Of a stretch of DNA of 41,395 bases, positions 7,075 to 15,370 are shown in pieces. The stretch covers positions 1-41,395 of the forward strand of contig NZ_AWWI01000090.1 of assembly GCF_002760615.1 (NCBI RefSeq), given 5' to 3'. The position numbers and the translations under genes are program-made. Positions within the stretch are counted from its first letter, which is position 1. Each line of letters opens with the position of its first letter. The notes under the pieces are model-generated. The model saw only the letters and a program-made list of their open reading frames with translations, was not told the DNA's origin and ran no database searches. This DNA comes from Puniceibacterium antarcticum (GTDB taxonomy: Bacteria; Pseudomonadota; Alphaproteobacteria; Rhodobacterales; Rhodobacteraceae).

Positions 7075-8754
7075 ATGTGCGCTAAAGCATCCATGGAGGA
7101 ATTCGAAGCCCTTCTGAACGAAAGCTTCGAAATGGACACCCCGGACGAAGGTTCGGTTGTCAAAGGCAAGGTCATCGCAATCGAAGCGGGACAAGCCATC
7201 ATCGACGTCGGCTACAAGATGGAAGGCCGTGTCGAACTCAAAGAATTCGCGAACCCCGGCGAACAGCCCGACATCGCAGTCGGCGACACCGTCGAAGTGT
7301 TCCTCCGCCAGGTGGAAAACTCGCGTGGCGAAGCTGTCATTTCCCGTGAAATGGCCCGCCGCGAAGAAGCCTGGGACCGCCTCGAAAAAGCTTACGCAGA
7401 CGATGCCCGCGTCGAAGGCGCGATCTTCGGCCGCGTCAAGGGTGGCTTCACCGTCGATCTGGGCGGCGCTGTTGCGTTCCTGCCCGGCTCGCAGGTTGAC
7501 GTTCGTCCCGTGCGTGATGCAGGCCCGCTCATGGGTCTCAAGCAGCCGTTCCAGATCCTCAAGATGGACCGTCGTCGGGGCAACATCGTTGTGTCGCGCC
7601 GTGCGATCCTCGAAGAAAGCCGCGCCGAGCAGCGCGCCGAAGTCATCGGCAACCTCACCGAAGGTCAGGCCGTGGACGGCGTCGTCAAGAACATCACCGA
7701 GTACGGCGCGTTTGTCGACCTGGGTGGCGTAGACGGCCTGCTGCACGTGACCGACATGGCATGGCGCCGTGTGAACCACCCGTCCGAGATCCTCTCGATC
7801 GGCGAGACGGTCAAGGTTCAGGTCATCAAGATCAACAAAGAGACACACCGCATCTCCCTCGGCATGAAGCAGCTGCAGGAAGATCCGTGGGATATGGTTG
7901 CCGGCAAGTACCCGCTGGAATCCACCCATGCGGGTCGCGTGACGAACATCACCGATTACGGCGCGTTTGTTGAGCTGGAGCCGGGCGTCGAAGGTCTGGT
8001 TCACGTCTCGGAAATGTCCTGGACCAAAAAGAACGTGCACCCGGGCAAGATCGTGTCCACCTCGCAAGAGGTTGAGGTCATGGTTCTGGAAATCGATCAG
8101 GCCAAGCGTCGCGTTTCGCTGGGTCTCAAGCAGACCATGCGCAATCCGTGGGAAGTGTTTGCAGAAACACACCCCGAGGGCACGCAGGTCGAAGGCGAAG
8201 TCAAGAACATCACCGAATTCGGTCTGTTCATCGGCCTCGACGGCGAGATCGACGGCATGGTTCACCTCTCGGACCTGTCCTGGGACGAACGTGGCGAAGA
8301 CGCCATCCAGAACTACCGCAAGGGCGACATCGTTCAGGCGGTTGTCTCCGAGACCGACATCGAGAAAGAGCGTATCTCCCTCTCGATCAAGGCTCTGGGC
8401 GGCGACAAGTTCTCCGAAGCTGTTGGCGGCACCAAGCGCGGTTCGATTGTGACCGTTGCCGTGACGGCGATCGAAGATGGCGGCATCGAAGTGGAATACG
8501 AAGGCATGAAGTCCTTCATCCGCCGCTCCGATCTGTCGCGTGACCGTGCTGAACAGCGCCCCGAGCGTTTCTCGGTCGGCGACAAGGTTGACGTTCGCGT
8601 CACCAATGTCGACGCCAAGACCCGCCGTCTGGGCCTGTCGATCAAGGCACGTGAGATCGCAGAAGAGAAAGAAGCCGTCGAGCAGTTCGGATCGTCTGAT
8701 TCGGGTGCGTCGCTGGGCGACATTCTCGGTGCGGCGCTCAAGCGCGACGAGTGA
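7075..8754 (+). CDS. rpsA: 30S ribosomal protein S1
   Basis: S1 binds mRNA and helps the 30S subunit dock and unfold leaders. The 559-aa product is built from six S1 (OB-fold) repeats. Clear repeats include VVKGKVIAIEAGQAIIDVGY near the start, VVKNITEYGAFVDLGGVDGLLHVTDM, VTNITDYGAFVELEPGVEGLVHVSEM and VKNITEFGLFIGLDGEIDGMVHLSDL, each followed by an 'RISLG/RRVSLG' end. The ATG at 7075 is used (MCAKASMEEFEALLNESFEM), the form typical of roseobacters; AGGA is 12 bases upstream, so an internal ATG at 7093 is a possible alternative. A strong terminator follows. Confidence 0.96.
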   Translation: MCAKASMEEFEALLNESFEMDTPDEGSVVKGKVIAIEAGQAIIDVGYKMEGRVELKEFANPGEQPDIAVGDTVEVFLRQVENSRGEAVISREMARREEAWDRLEKAYADDARVEGAIFGRVKGGFTVDLGGAVAFLPGSQVDVRPVRDAGPLMGLKQPFQILKMDRRRGNIVVSRRAILEESRAEQRAEVIGNLTEGQAVDGVVKNITEYGAFVDLGGVDGLLHVTDMAWRRVNHPSEILSIGETVKVQVIKINKETHRISLGMKQLQEDPWDMVAGKYPLESTHAGRVTNITDYGAFVELEPGVEGLVHVSEMSWTKKNVHPGKIVSTSQEVEVMVLEIDQAKRRVSLGLKQTMRNPWEVFAETHPEGTQVEGEVKNITEFGLFIGLDGEIDGMVHLSDLSWDERGEDAIQNYRKGDIVQAVVSETDIEKERISLSIKALGGDKFSEAVGGTKRGSIVTVAVTAIEDGGIEVEYEGMKSFIRRSDLSRDRAEQRPERFSVGDKVDVRVTNVDAKTRRLGLSIKAREIAEEKEAVEQFGSSDSGASLGDILGAALKRDE

Positions 8755-8782
8755 TCCGACCCTTCGGTTCGATCTGAGATGG

Positions 8783-8810
8783 AAGGCCCCGGGTATCCCG
8801 GGGCCTTTTT
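8783..8810 (+). terminator. Intrinsic terminator after rpsA
   Basis: AAGGCCCCGGG (8783-8793) pairs perfectly with CCCGGGGCCTT (8797-8807) around TAT, and the T run extends to 8810. It lies 28 bases after the rpsA stop. Confidence 0.93.
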
Positions 8811-8855
8811 CACATGCGCCACACGCCGAATCACAACCGCGTCAGCATAGCGCGC

Positions 8856-8893
8856 GGGGGCTGGGGCCGGGTTGGGGTCGGGTAGAGGGTGGG
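8856..8893 (+). other. G-quadruplex-forming tract upstream of ihfB
   Basis: Seven runs of three or more G lie on the plus strand in 38 bases: 8856-8860, 8863-8866, 8869-8871, 8874-8877, 8880-8882, 8887-8889 and 8891-8893, with loops of 1-4 bases. An eighth run is at 8902-8904. This satisfies the usual intramolecular G4 pattern several times over. It sits between the rpsA terminator and ihfB. Confidence 0.6.
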
Positions 8894-9064
8894 CCAGGAC
8901 CGGGCAGTTTCTGTGCCAAATCCAGCTTATCGGGCCGGGCGGGCGGCAAAGCGATTGCAATTAATGGATTTTCCCTGCAGATCATGGTTCCGTTTCACGG
9001 ACTTCACCGTATAGTTCACACAGACGAAAAGTGGCCGCAAAGCGCGCACAGGGGGACGTAGACC
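8894..9064 (+). promoter_or_regulatory. ihfB upstream region
   Basis: A candidate -10 box TATAGT is at 9010-9015 with a weak -35 TTCCGT at 8988-8993 (16-base spacer). The ribosome binding site GGGGGA is about 8 bases before the ATG at 9065. I do not see a good match to the IHF consensus, so autoregulation is not supported by sequence. No gene in this stretch. Confidence 0.35.
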
Positions 9065-9346
9065 ATGATCAGGTCTGAATTGATCCAGAAGATCGCCGAC
9101 GACAATCCGCATTTGTACCAGCGGGATGTCGAACGGATCGTGAATACGATATTCGACGAAATCACCGACGCCATGTCCCGCGGGGACCGGGTCGAACTGC
9201 GCGGCTTTGGCGCGTTTTCGGTCAAGCAACGCGATGCCAGGGTGGGACGCAACCCGCGCACCGGGGAATCGGTCGAGGTTGAGGAAAAGCACGTGCCTTT
9301 CTTCAAGACCGGTAAGCTCTTGCGCGACCGACTGAACGGAAAGTGA
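9065..9346 (+). CDS. ihfB: Integration host factor, beta subunit
   Basis: With IhfA it forms a heterodimer that binds specific sites and bends DNA sharply, affecting transcription, recombination and replication. The 93-aa product has the HU/IHF fold: the helical N-terminus [40 protein letters not shown] (about residues 46-68) containing the DNA-intercalating proline arm, and [19 protein letters not shown] at the end. It follows rpsA as in many alphaproteobacteria but behind a terminator, so it is likely transcribed separately. The LapA-domain gene follows after 4 bases and is probably co-transcribed. Confidence 0.95.
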   Translation: MIRSELIQKIADDNPHLYQRDVERIVNTIFDEITDAMSRGDRVELRGFGAFSVKQRDARVGRNPRTGESVEVEEKHVPFFKTGKLLRDRLNGK

Positions 9347-9350
9347 TCTG

Positions 9351-9701
9351 ATGCGCTATATCCGCTATGCCTTTCTGGCCTGTCTGGCCATCATCCTCGT
9401 CTCGGTGGCTCTGGCCAACCGGGGTGCCGTGACGCTGCAGCTGCTGCCGGTGGATCTGTCGATCCTGCTGGGCATGCAGGAAACCCTGCAGCTGCCCCTG
9501 TTCATCGTGATCTTCGGCAGCATCGTCGCCGGTCTGCTGATCGGGTTCTTCTGGGAATGGATGCGAGAGTACAAGCAACGCGCCGAAGCGGCGCGCCGCC
9601 AGGCCGAGATCAAGCGGCTGGAGCGCGAACTGCGCCGCGTCAAGGGAGAGCGCGACAAGGGCAAGGACGAGGTTCTGGCCCTTCTGGATCAGGCGGGCTG
9701 A
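9351..9701 (+). CDS. LapA-domain inner membrane protein
   Basis: A 116-aa membrane protein of the LapA (DUF1049) family. Two hydrophobic segments, at about residues 4-22 and 47-69, flank a short periplasmic loop (ANRGAVTLQLLPVDLSILLGMQ). The C-terminal part (about 72-110) is a highly charged predicted coiled coil, EAARRQAEIKRLERELRRVKG. In enterobacteria LapA works with LapB in control of LPS synthesis; whether that applies here is unknown, and lapB is not in the window. It is 4 bases downstream of ihfB, an arrangement common in Rhodobacterales. Confidence 0.85.
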   Translation: MRYIRYAFLACLAIILVSVALANRGAVTLQLLPVDLSILLGMQETLQLPLFIVIFGSIVAGLLIGFFWEWMREYKQRAEAARRQAEIKRLERELRRVKGERDKGKDEVLALLDQAG

Positions 9702-9735
9702 CCCAGTCGCCATTCCTGAGAGTTTGCGCTGTTGC

Positions 9736-9798
9736 GGGGGCTCTGCCCCCGTCACCCCTGTCGGGGCGACTCCCCCGGGATATTTATGGGCAGATGAA
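9736..9798 (-). repeat. REP-like intergenic element, copy 1
   Basis: Read on the minus strand it begins TTCATCTGCCC, continues with TAAATATCCCGGGGGAGTC and ends in GGGGGCAGAGCCCCC. The same outer blocks occur at 13702-13761, with a different 15-20 bp centre. The centre differs but keeps inverted symmetry in each copy. It lies between the LapA-domain gene and trpF. Confidence 0.75.
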
Positions 9799-9830
9799 AC
9801 GGGGGTGCCCATGCCCCTTTAGGAGGCTTC

Positions 9831-10496
9831 GTGTCGGATATTCGGGTAAAGATCTGCGGGCTGACGCGCGTCGATGATGTGATCGCCGTGGCCGAGGCCG
9901 GTGCAGCCTATGCGGGTTTTGTGTTCTTTGCCAAATCGCCGCGTGCGGTCAGCGTGGCGCAGGCCCGTGTCCTGGCGGTAGAGGCACCTGTGGGCCTTGC
10001 CAAGGTGGCGCTTGTGGTCGACGCCGAAGATGCCTTTCTGGACGAAATAACCGCTGCCGTGCCGCTGGACATGCTGCAGCTGCATGGACACGAATCGCCC
10101 GAGCGCGTGGCCGAGATCAAGCGCCGCTATGGTCTGCCGGTGATGAAGGCGGTCGGGATTTCCGATGCGTCGGATGTGGATCAGCTGGATATCTACAGCA
10201 AGGTGGCCGACCAGTTGCTGGTCGATGCCAAACCGCCCAAAGACGCCGTTCTGCCCGGGGGCAACGGGCTGACCTTTGACTGGCGGCTGATCTCCGCCCG
10301 GCGCTGGCCGGTGCCCTGGATGCTGGCCGGCGGGCTGACGCCCGAAACCGTGGCCACGGCGATTGCAGTGACCGGCGTGCGGCAGGTGGATGTCTCGTCC
10401 GGTGTGGAATCCGCGCCGGGTGTCAAAGAGGCTGATCTGATCCGCGCCTTTCTCACCGCCGCGAAATCCGGGCGCGGGGCGGTGCCGCGTCTATAG
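9831..10496 (+). CDS. trpF: Phosphoribosylanthranilate isomerase
   Basis: Catalyses the Amadori rearrangement of PRA to CdRP in tryptophan synthesis. The 221-aa TIM barrel carries the catalytic Cys in VKICGLT (Cys9), the [12 protein letters not shown] strand, [11 protein letters not shown], and the [18 protein letters not shown] phosphate-binding end. The start is the GTG at 9831, with GGAGG eight bases upstream and the family start [12 protein letters not shown]. trpB often follows trpF in this group; here the next gene is the convergent pyrD instead. Confidence 0.95.
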   Translation: MSDIRVKICGLTRVDDVIAVAEAGAAYAGFVFFAKSPRAVSVAQARVLAVEAPVGLAKVALVVDAEDAFLDEITAAVPLDMLQLHGHESPERVAEIKRRYGLPVMKAVGISDASDVDQLDIYSKVADQLLVDAKPPKDAVLPGGNGLTFDWRLISARRWPVPWMLAGGLTPETVATAIAVTGVRQVDVSSGVESAPGVKEADLIRAFLTAAKSGRGAVPRL

Positions 10497-10515
10497 GGTG
10501 CGGAGCGCCGCAGCA

Positions 10516-11571
10516 CTACAGCCAGTCTTCGCGCCCGGTACCTATCGCGTCAGAGACATTGGCAAAGCCGTCCCGGGCCAGCAGCTGATCCAGCCCTGCG
10601 GCAATCTCTTGCACCAGCGACAGCCCGCCATAGACCAGCGCGGAGTAGAGTTGCACCGCCGAGGCGCCTGCGCGGATCTTGGCATAGGCCTGTTCGGCAG
10701 AGCCGATACCGCCGACGCCGATCAGCGGCAGTGCGCCACCGGTCAGCTGCGACAGGCGCGCCAGCACGCGGGTGGATTTTTCGAACAGCGGCTGGCCGGA
10801 CAGGCCACCGGCCTCGGGCGCATGGGGCGAGCGCAGAGCGTCGCGCGCCAGCGTGGTGTTGGTGGCGATGATGCCCGCCACACCGCTGGCCAGCGCCACC
10901 TCGGCCACGTCATTCAGGCCCTCTGCATCCAGATCCGGCGCGATCTTCAGGAACACCGGGATCTGGTTTGCCAGACCGTCGCGCGCCACCATCACCCCTG
11001 CGAGCAGGGCGGCCAGCGCATCCTTGCCCTGCAGGTCGCGCAGGCGTTCGGTGTTGGGCGAGCTTACGTTGACCGTGGCGAAATCCAGATGCGCGCCGCA
11101 CTGGGACAGCACGGTGGCAAAATCTGCTGCGCGGTCGGCGCTGTCCTTGTTCGCGCCAAGGTTCAGCCCGATCACCGCATCGCGGGGGCGGGTGGCAAGG
11201 CGGGCGCCAATCGCCGCCATCCCATCATTGTTGAAACCAAAGCGGTTGATCACCGCGCGGTCTTCGGTCAGGCGGAAGAGCCGCGGTTTGGGGTTGCCGG
11301 GTTGCGGGCGCGGGGTGGCGGCGCCGACCTCGATAAATCCGAAACCGGCGCGGGACAGACCCGACAGCGCCGTGGCATTCTTGTCGAAACCGGCGGCAAG
11401 GCCGATGGGATTGCTCAGCGGCAGGCCTGCAACCGTGGTGCGCAGCCGGTCCGAGGTGACCAGACCGGGGGCAGGGGCCAGACCCAGCCGCAGCGCCTGC
11501 AGGGCGAGGCCATGGGCGACCTCGGGGTCGAACCGGCGCAGCAGGGACAGGCCAAGGCGTTCGCCGATCAT
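10516..11571 (-). CDS. pyrD: Dihydroorotate dehydrogenase (quinone), class 2
   Basis: Oxidises dihydroorotate to orotate at the inner membrane, passing electrons to quinone, in pyrimidine synthesis. The 351-aa product has the class 2 N-terminal helix ([24 protein letters not shown]), [13 protein letters not shown], the [15 protein letters not shown] segment, [14 protein letters not shown] with the class 2 catalytic Ser, and the FMN-binding [29 protein letters not shown]. The ATG at 11571 overlaps the stop of the upstream DUF952 gene (ATGA), so the two should be translationally coupled. It converges on trpF with 19 bases between stops. Confidence 0.95.
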   Translation of the reverse strand: MIGERLGLSLLRRFDPEVAHGLALQALRLGLAPAPGLVTSDRLRTTVAGLPLSNPIGLAAGFDKNATALSGLSRAGFGFIEVGAATPRPQPGNPKPRLFRLTEDRAVINRFGFNNDGMAAIGARLATRPRDAVIGLNLGANKDSADRAADFATVLSQCGAHLDFATVNVSSPNTERLRDLQGKDALAALLAGVMVARDGLANQIPVFLKIAPDLDAEGLNDVAEVALASGVAGIIATNTTLARDALRSPHAPEAGGLSGQPLFEKSTRVLARLSQLTGGALPLIGVGGIGSAEQAYAKIRAGASAVQLYSALVYGGLSLVQEIAAGLDQLLARDGFANVSDAIGTGREDWL

Positions 11572-11909
11572 GTCAGCAGCCCGTCGAACTGGTGCACGCC
11601 ACCGATCAGCGGCAGGTCCCGCGCCCAGAGCACATCTTCGGCGCGCAGGGGCCGGTAGAGATGCGGGAACAGCGCACCGCCGCGCGATTCCTCCCACCTC
11701 AGCGCGTCGCCCAGCGTGTCGGCGTCGAGCGCCAGCAGCTTGAGCCCGTCGGCGCCTGCAAAATGCTTGGCCGCCGTTTCGGCGACCTGAGCGGCGGCAG
11801 AGATGTGGATATAACCATCGGAAAGGTCGATGGGCGCGCCATCGCTGACGCCGTCGCGGACAAAAGCGGCATATTCGTCGGCGCGGAAAATCTTGTATAT
11901 GGGTGTCAT
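11568..11909 (-). CDS. DUF952 family protein
   Basis: A 113-aa cytoplasmic protein of the DUF952 family, characterised by the [13 protein letters not shown] start, the conserved [10 protein letters not shown] segment, and [21 protein letters not shown] near the end. The family's structure resembles a glutathione S-transferase-like or ADP-ribosyl-fold small domain, and its function is not settled. The ATG at 11909 is chosen over an extended frame to 12077 because family sequence begins there. Its stop overlaps the pyrD start by 4 bases. The reason for the coupling to pyrD is not known to me. Confidence 0.87.
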   Translation of the reverse strand: MTPIYKIFRADEYAAFVRDGVSDGAPIDLSDGYIHISAAAQVAETAAKHFAGADGLKLLALDADTLGDALRWEESRGGALFPHLYRPLRAEDVLWARDLPLIGGVHQFDGLLT

Positions 11910-12075
11910 GCGGCCGGTTTGCCCCGCCTGTGCCTGTGCGTCAAGCATCCATGAGGGCGCAGGCGATGGCATGACTTTGCGTAGGCTTTGACACATGCGA
12001 TTCTGCGTTGCACCATCCGGGCAGGATCCCCACCGGATAGCAAAATCCGATACACCGACAGAGAGGAAACCACCC

Positions 12076-13635
12076 ATGTCCCTTCGCCTTTTGACCAGCG
12101 CGGCCGTGCTGGCCCTGACCGCAGGTGCCGCAAGCGCTGACTATTCCCTGACCATATTGCACACCAACGATTTTCACGCCCGGTTCGAACCGATCAGCAA
12201 ATATGATTCGGGCTGCTCGGCCGAGGACAACACGGCGGGCGAATGTTTCGGCGGCTCGGCCCGCCTTGTGACCGCGATCGAAGCGGCGCGGGCGAAGAGT
12301 GACAATTCCATCCTTGTCGATGGCGGCGATCAGTTTCAGGGCACGCTGTTTTACACCTATTACAAGGGCAAGCTTGCCGCCGAGATGATGAACAAGGTCG
12401 GCTATGACGCGATGACCGTGGGCAACCACGAATTCGACGATGGCCCCGAGGTGCTGCGCGGCTTCATGGATGCGCTCGATTTCCCGATCCTGATGAGCAA
12501 TGCCGATGTGTCGGGCGAACCGCTGCTGGCGGATGTGCTGATGAAATCCACGGTGATCGAAAAGGCGGGCGAAAAGATCGGCTTGATCGGCCTGACGCCA
12601 CAGGACACCGATGAACTCGCCTCGCCCGGGCCGAACATCACCTTCAGCGATCCCTCTGCCGCCGTGCAGGGTGAGGTGGACAAGCTGACCGCCGAGGGGG
12701 TGAACAAGATCATCGTGCTGTCGCATTCTGGTCTCAAGGTTGACGAACTGGTTGCCGCGAACACCACCGGCGTTGATGTGATCGTCGGCGGCCATGACAA
12801 TTCGCTGCTGTCCAACACGATCGAGGGGGCCAAGGGGCCGTATCCGATCATGGTGGGCGATACCGCCATCGTGCAGGCCTATGCCTATGGCAAATTCCTG
12901 GGCGAGCTGAACGTGACCTTTGACGATGAGGGCGTGATCAAAGAGGCGGTGGGCGAACCCGTGTTGCTGGATGGTGGCGTGAGCGAGGATCAGGTGACCA
13001 AAGACCGCATCACCGAAGCCGCGGCCCCGCTGGAAGAAATCCGCAACAAGGTTGTGGCGGAGGCCGCAGCGCCCATCGTGGGCGACCGCGATGTTTGCCG
13101 CACCAAGGAATGCTCGATGGGCAATCTGGTTGCGGATGCGATGCTGGACCGGGTCGCGGATCAGGGCATCCAGATCGCTCTCTCGAACTCGGGCGGGCTG
13201 CGTGCCTCCATCGACGAGGGTGAGGTGACGATGGGCGAGGTGCTGACCGTGCTGCCGTTCCAGAACACGCTTTCGACCTTTTTCGTCAGCGGCCAGTCCG
13301 TGCTCGATGCGCTGGAACACGGCGCGAGCCAGCTTGACGAAAGCGCCGGCCGCTTCCTGCAGGTTGCCGGGATGAGCTATAGCGTGGATGCCGCGGCCGA
13401 GGTGGGCAGCCGGATTTCCGACGTCATGGTCGCAGGCGCGCCGATTGATCCGGCCAAGGACTATGGCCTTGTGTCCAACAACTACGTGCGCAATGGCGGC
13501 GATGGCTTCAAGATGTTCCTGGATGCCAAAAACGCCTATGACTTCGGCCCCGACCTCGCCGACGTGACGGCGGAATACCTTGCCGCAAACGCGCCCTATG
13601 CGCCCTACACCGATGGCCGCATCACAATAAAATAA
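12076..13635 (+). CDS. Periplasmic 5'-nucleotidase / metallophosphatase (UshA-like)
   Basis: Hydrolyses nucleotides outside the cytoplasm, which allows phosphate and nucleoside salvage. The 519-aa product has a signal peptide (MSLRLLTSAAVLALTAGAASA), then a calcineurin-like metallophosphatase domain: LHTNDFHARF (Asp32, His34), DGGDQFQG (Asp85 region), GNHEFDDG (116-123), VLSHSGLKVDE and VGGHDNSLL. The C-terminal 5'-nucleotidase substrate domain follows, with ALSNSGGLRASIDEGEVTMGEVLTVLPFQN and NNYVRNGGDGF. The ATG at 12076 follows GAGAGGAAA. It is divergent from the DUF952-pyrD pair. A very strong terminator follows. The precise substrate range cannot be read from sequence. Confidence 0.92.
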   Translation: MSLRLLTSAAVLALTAGAASADYSLTILHTNDFHARFEPISKYDSGCSAEDNTAGECFGGSARLVTAIEAARAKSDNSILVDGGDQFQGTLFYTYYKGKLAAEMMNKVGYDAMTVGNHEFDDGPEVLRGFMDALDFPILMSNADVSGEPLLADVLMKSTVIEKAGEKIGLIGLTPQDTDELASPGPNITFSDPSAAVQGEVDKLTAEGVNKIIVLSHSGLKVDELVAANTTGVDVIVGGHDNSLLSNTIEGAKGPYPIMVGDTAIVQAYAYGKFLGELNVTFDDEGVIKEAVGEPVLLDGGVSEDQVTKDRITEAAAPLEEIRNKVVAEAAAPIVGDRDVCRTKECSMGNLVADAMLDRVADQGIQIALSNSGGLRASIDEGEVTMGEVLTVLPFQNTLSTFFVSGQSVLDALEHGASQLDESAGRFLQVAGMSYSVDAAAEVGSRISDVMVAGAPIDPAKDYGLVSNNYVRNGGDGFKMFLDAKNAYDFGPDLADVTAEYLAANAPYAPYTDGRITIK

Positions 13636-13654
13636 GCCAACCCGCAAAGCTGAT

Positions 13655-13695
13655 AAAGACGGCGCGCCAGAAGACCCTGGCGCGCCGTCTTTATT
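13655..13695 (+). terminator. Strong terminator after the 5'-nucleotidase gene
   Basis: AAAGACGGCGCGCCAG (13655-13670) pairs perfectly with CTGGCGCGCCGTCTTT (13677-13692) around a 6-base loop, then TTTATT-type tail. The flanking A and T make it potentially active in both directions. Confidence 0.92.
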
Positions 13696-13701
13696 CACCC
13701 C

Positions 13702-13761
13702 TTCATCTGCCCCTAAATATCCCGGGGGAGTCCGCCGCAGGCGGACGGGGGCAGAGCCCCC
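13702..13761 (+). repeat. REP-like intergenic element, copy 2
   Basis: TTCATCTGCCC, then TAAATATCCCGGGGGAGTC, then a CCGCCGCAGGCGG palindromic centre, then GGGGGCAGAGCCCCC. It matches the reverse complement of 9736-9798 except for the centre and one base in the first block. It runs directly into the 44-bp tandem repeats. Confidence 0.75.
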
Positions 13762-13893
13762 GAGTCTATCGTTTGCCGCGCAGGCGCGGCGGGGGCAGAG
13801 CCCCCGAGTCTATCGTTTGCCGCGCAGGCGCGGCGGGGGCAGAGCCCCCGAATCTATTGTTTGCCGCGCAGGCGCGGCGGGGGCAGAGCCCCA
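13762..13893 (+). repeat. 44-bp tandem repeat, three copies
   Basis: Units begin at 13762, 13806 and 13850, each exactly 44 bp: GAGTCTATCGTTTGCCGCGC, then AGGCGCGGC, then GGGGGCAGAGCCCCC. The third differs by two bases (GAATCTATTG) and decays at its end. Each unit holds two inverted repeats (GCCGCGC-AGGCGCGGC and GGGGGC-AGA-GCCCCC). The last block is shared with the adjacent REP-like element, so the array looks like an expansion of that element's right arm. The spacing is too short and the repeats too structured for a CRISPR. Confidence 0.85.
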
Positions 13894-14005
13894 GACTCCG
13901 TGCACCCGCCGCCAGTGTGCCCTCGACGGCAGCGCCCCCGCGCCGCGTGGACATCCCGCGGAACCCATGCCAGATTGCGTCGGCACTCAGACGGGGGACC
14001 CGCGC

Positions 14006-15199
14006 ATGGTTTCGGTGCAGGAACAGTACGACACCTATCCCTATCCGGAACGTGATCCGGCGGACGAGGCAAACCGGCTGATCACCGGATCGCCGTCACA
14101 TCCGCTGGAAATCGACCATTTCCTGTTTCAGGGGCGGCGCGACTGGTCCCAACCCTTGCGCGTGCTGGTCGCCGGTGGCGGCACCGGTGACGGGCTCATC
14201 CAGCTTGCGCAGGTGCTGACCTCTGCCGGGCGGCCCTATCAGATCACCTATCTTGACCTCTCCACCTCGGCCCGCGCCGTCGCCGAAGCCCGGGCGGAGG
14301 CGCGCGGGCTGGTCGGCATCACCTTCCTCACCGGCTCGCTGCTTGACGCGCCGCACCATGGCAGCTTTGACTATATCGACTGCTGCGGCGTGCTGCATCA
14401 CCTGCCGGACCCTGCCGCAGGGTTTGGGGCCCTGCGCGCCGCGCTCGCCCCCGGCGGCGGCATGGGCTTCATGGTCTATGCGCCCTATGGCCGCTCCGGC
14501 GTCTATCCTCTGCAAGAGGCGTTTGCCGATCTGCTGCAGGACATGCCGCCCAAGGACCGGCTCGCCGCCGCCCGTGATCTGGTCGCGGCCCTGCCCGACG
14601 GTCACCCGTTCCGCACCAACCCCAACCTCAGCGACCATCTGCAAAGCGATGCGGGCTTTTACGACCTCCTGCTGCATTCCCAGGACCGCGCCTTTGATGT
14701 CCCCGCGCTAGAATCTGTGCTGGATCAGACCGGCTGGCGGCTTCTGTCCTTTGCCACACCGGCGCTTTACGACCTTGCGCGGATCACCACAGTCCCCAAG
14801 GGAATGGCGCCGGTCACCGCCTGGGGCATCGCGGAAAAGCTGCGTGGCACGATCAAGATGCATGTGGTCTATGCGGTGCCGTATGAAGAGGATCGCACCG
14901 TCGCACGCGGGCGCGACCGCAACCTGATCCCGCATCTGCGGGGCGTGGCTCCGGTGGCGCTCGGGCGCGCCGTGGCGCAGGGCAAACCGGTGCCGGTGCG
15001 CATGGGGCAGGTCTCCACCACCCTCCGCCTGCCGCGCGGCCTCGGGCGTGCCCTGTCGGCGGTGGATGGCCACCGCACTCTGACGCAGATTTCGGCCCTG
15101 TCGGGTCTGGACCCGGTTGTCTTTGGCGCAGGCTGGTCACAGGTGGAACGCGAACTCTGCGACTGGGGGCTGATGCTCTATTCCCGCCTCGGTGTGTGA
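14006..15199 (+). CDS. Class I SAM-dependent methyltransferase, 397 aa
   Basis: The N-terminus has QYDTYPYPERDP (about 7-18), a motif seen in a group of large bacterial methyltransferases. The Rossmann methyltransferase core follows: motif I LVAGGGTGDG (54-63), acidic strand ITYLDLSTSAR (80-90), FLTGSLLDA, and the CCGVLHHLPDP segment (126-136) after an acidic loop. The last about 150 residues include RMGQVSTTLRLPRGLGRAL and HRTLTQISALSGLDPVVFGAGWSQV, which look like a winged-helix or PqqD-like region. The substrate is unknown. The ATG at 14006 follows GGGGGA by 7 bases; an upstream ATG at 13967 and the open frame across the repeats are less likely. Confidence 0.85.
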   Translation: MVSVQEQYDTYPYPERDPADEANRLITGSPSHPLEIDHFLFQGRRDWSQPLRVLVAGGGTGDGLIQLAQVLTSAGRPYQITYLDLSTSARAVAEARAEARGLVGITFLTGSLLDAPHHGSFDYIDCCGVLHHLPDPAAGFGALRAALAPGGGMGFMVYAPYGRSGVYPLQEAFADLLQDMPPKDRLAAARDLVAALPDGHPFRTNPNLSDHLQSDAGFYDLLLHSQDRAFDVPALESVLDQTGWRLLSFATPALYDLARITTVPKGMAPVTAWGIAEKLRGTIKMHVVYAVPYEEDRTVARGRDRNLIPHLRGVAPVALGRAVAQGKPVPVRMGQVSTTLRLPRGLGRALSAVDGHRTLTQISALSGLDPVVFGAGWSQVERELCDWGLMLYSRLGV

Positions 15200-15260
15200 C
15201 CCCGTTACGGACGCTGTGCCCGCATCCTGCCGGGGGGGAGGCCACCCTTCCGGGGGGCTC

Positions 15261-15370
15261 TAGAGCGTGTCGCGTTAAATGGAATTCTCCCACCGACCCG
15301 ACCGCGTTTGCGAATGCTGCCTCGGGCCGGTGGGTGAATGCTTTGATCTTATCAAACGCGACACGCCCTA
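15261..15370. repeat. Palindromic repeat, long copy (TAGAGCGTGTCG family)
   Basis: Outer arms TAGAGCGTGTCGCGTT (15261-15276) and AACGCGACACGCCCTA (15355-15370) are complementary over 16 bp with one mismatch. Inner arms near 15283-15301 (ATTC, CCCACCG, CCCGA blocks) and 15321-15341 (TCGGG, CGGTGGG, GAAT blocks) extend the symmetry. The left 27 bp are identical to the short copy at 2987-3031 in the other orientation. It is 110 bp with no coding content, so it could be a MITE-like or REP-type element. Confidence 0.75.

Noticed and set aside
6664-8265. 533-aa minus-strand frame over rpsA and its leader
   Set aside because: Mirror of the rpsA codon pattern; the part outside rpsA has no recognisable protein sequence.
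13762-13893. CRISPR array
   Set aside because: Units are contiguous with no unique spacers and contain internal palindromes; no cas genes nearby.
13773-14005. N-terminal extension of the methyltransferase into the 44-bp repeats
   Set aside because: The extension only translates the repeats; family sequence begins at the ATG at 14006 with GGGGGA upstream.
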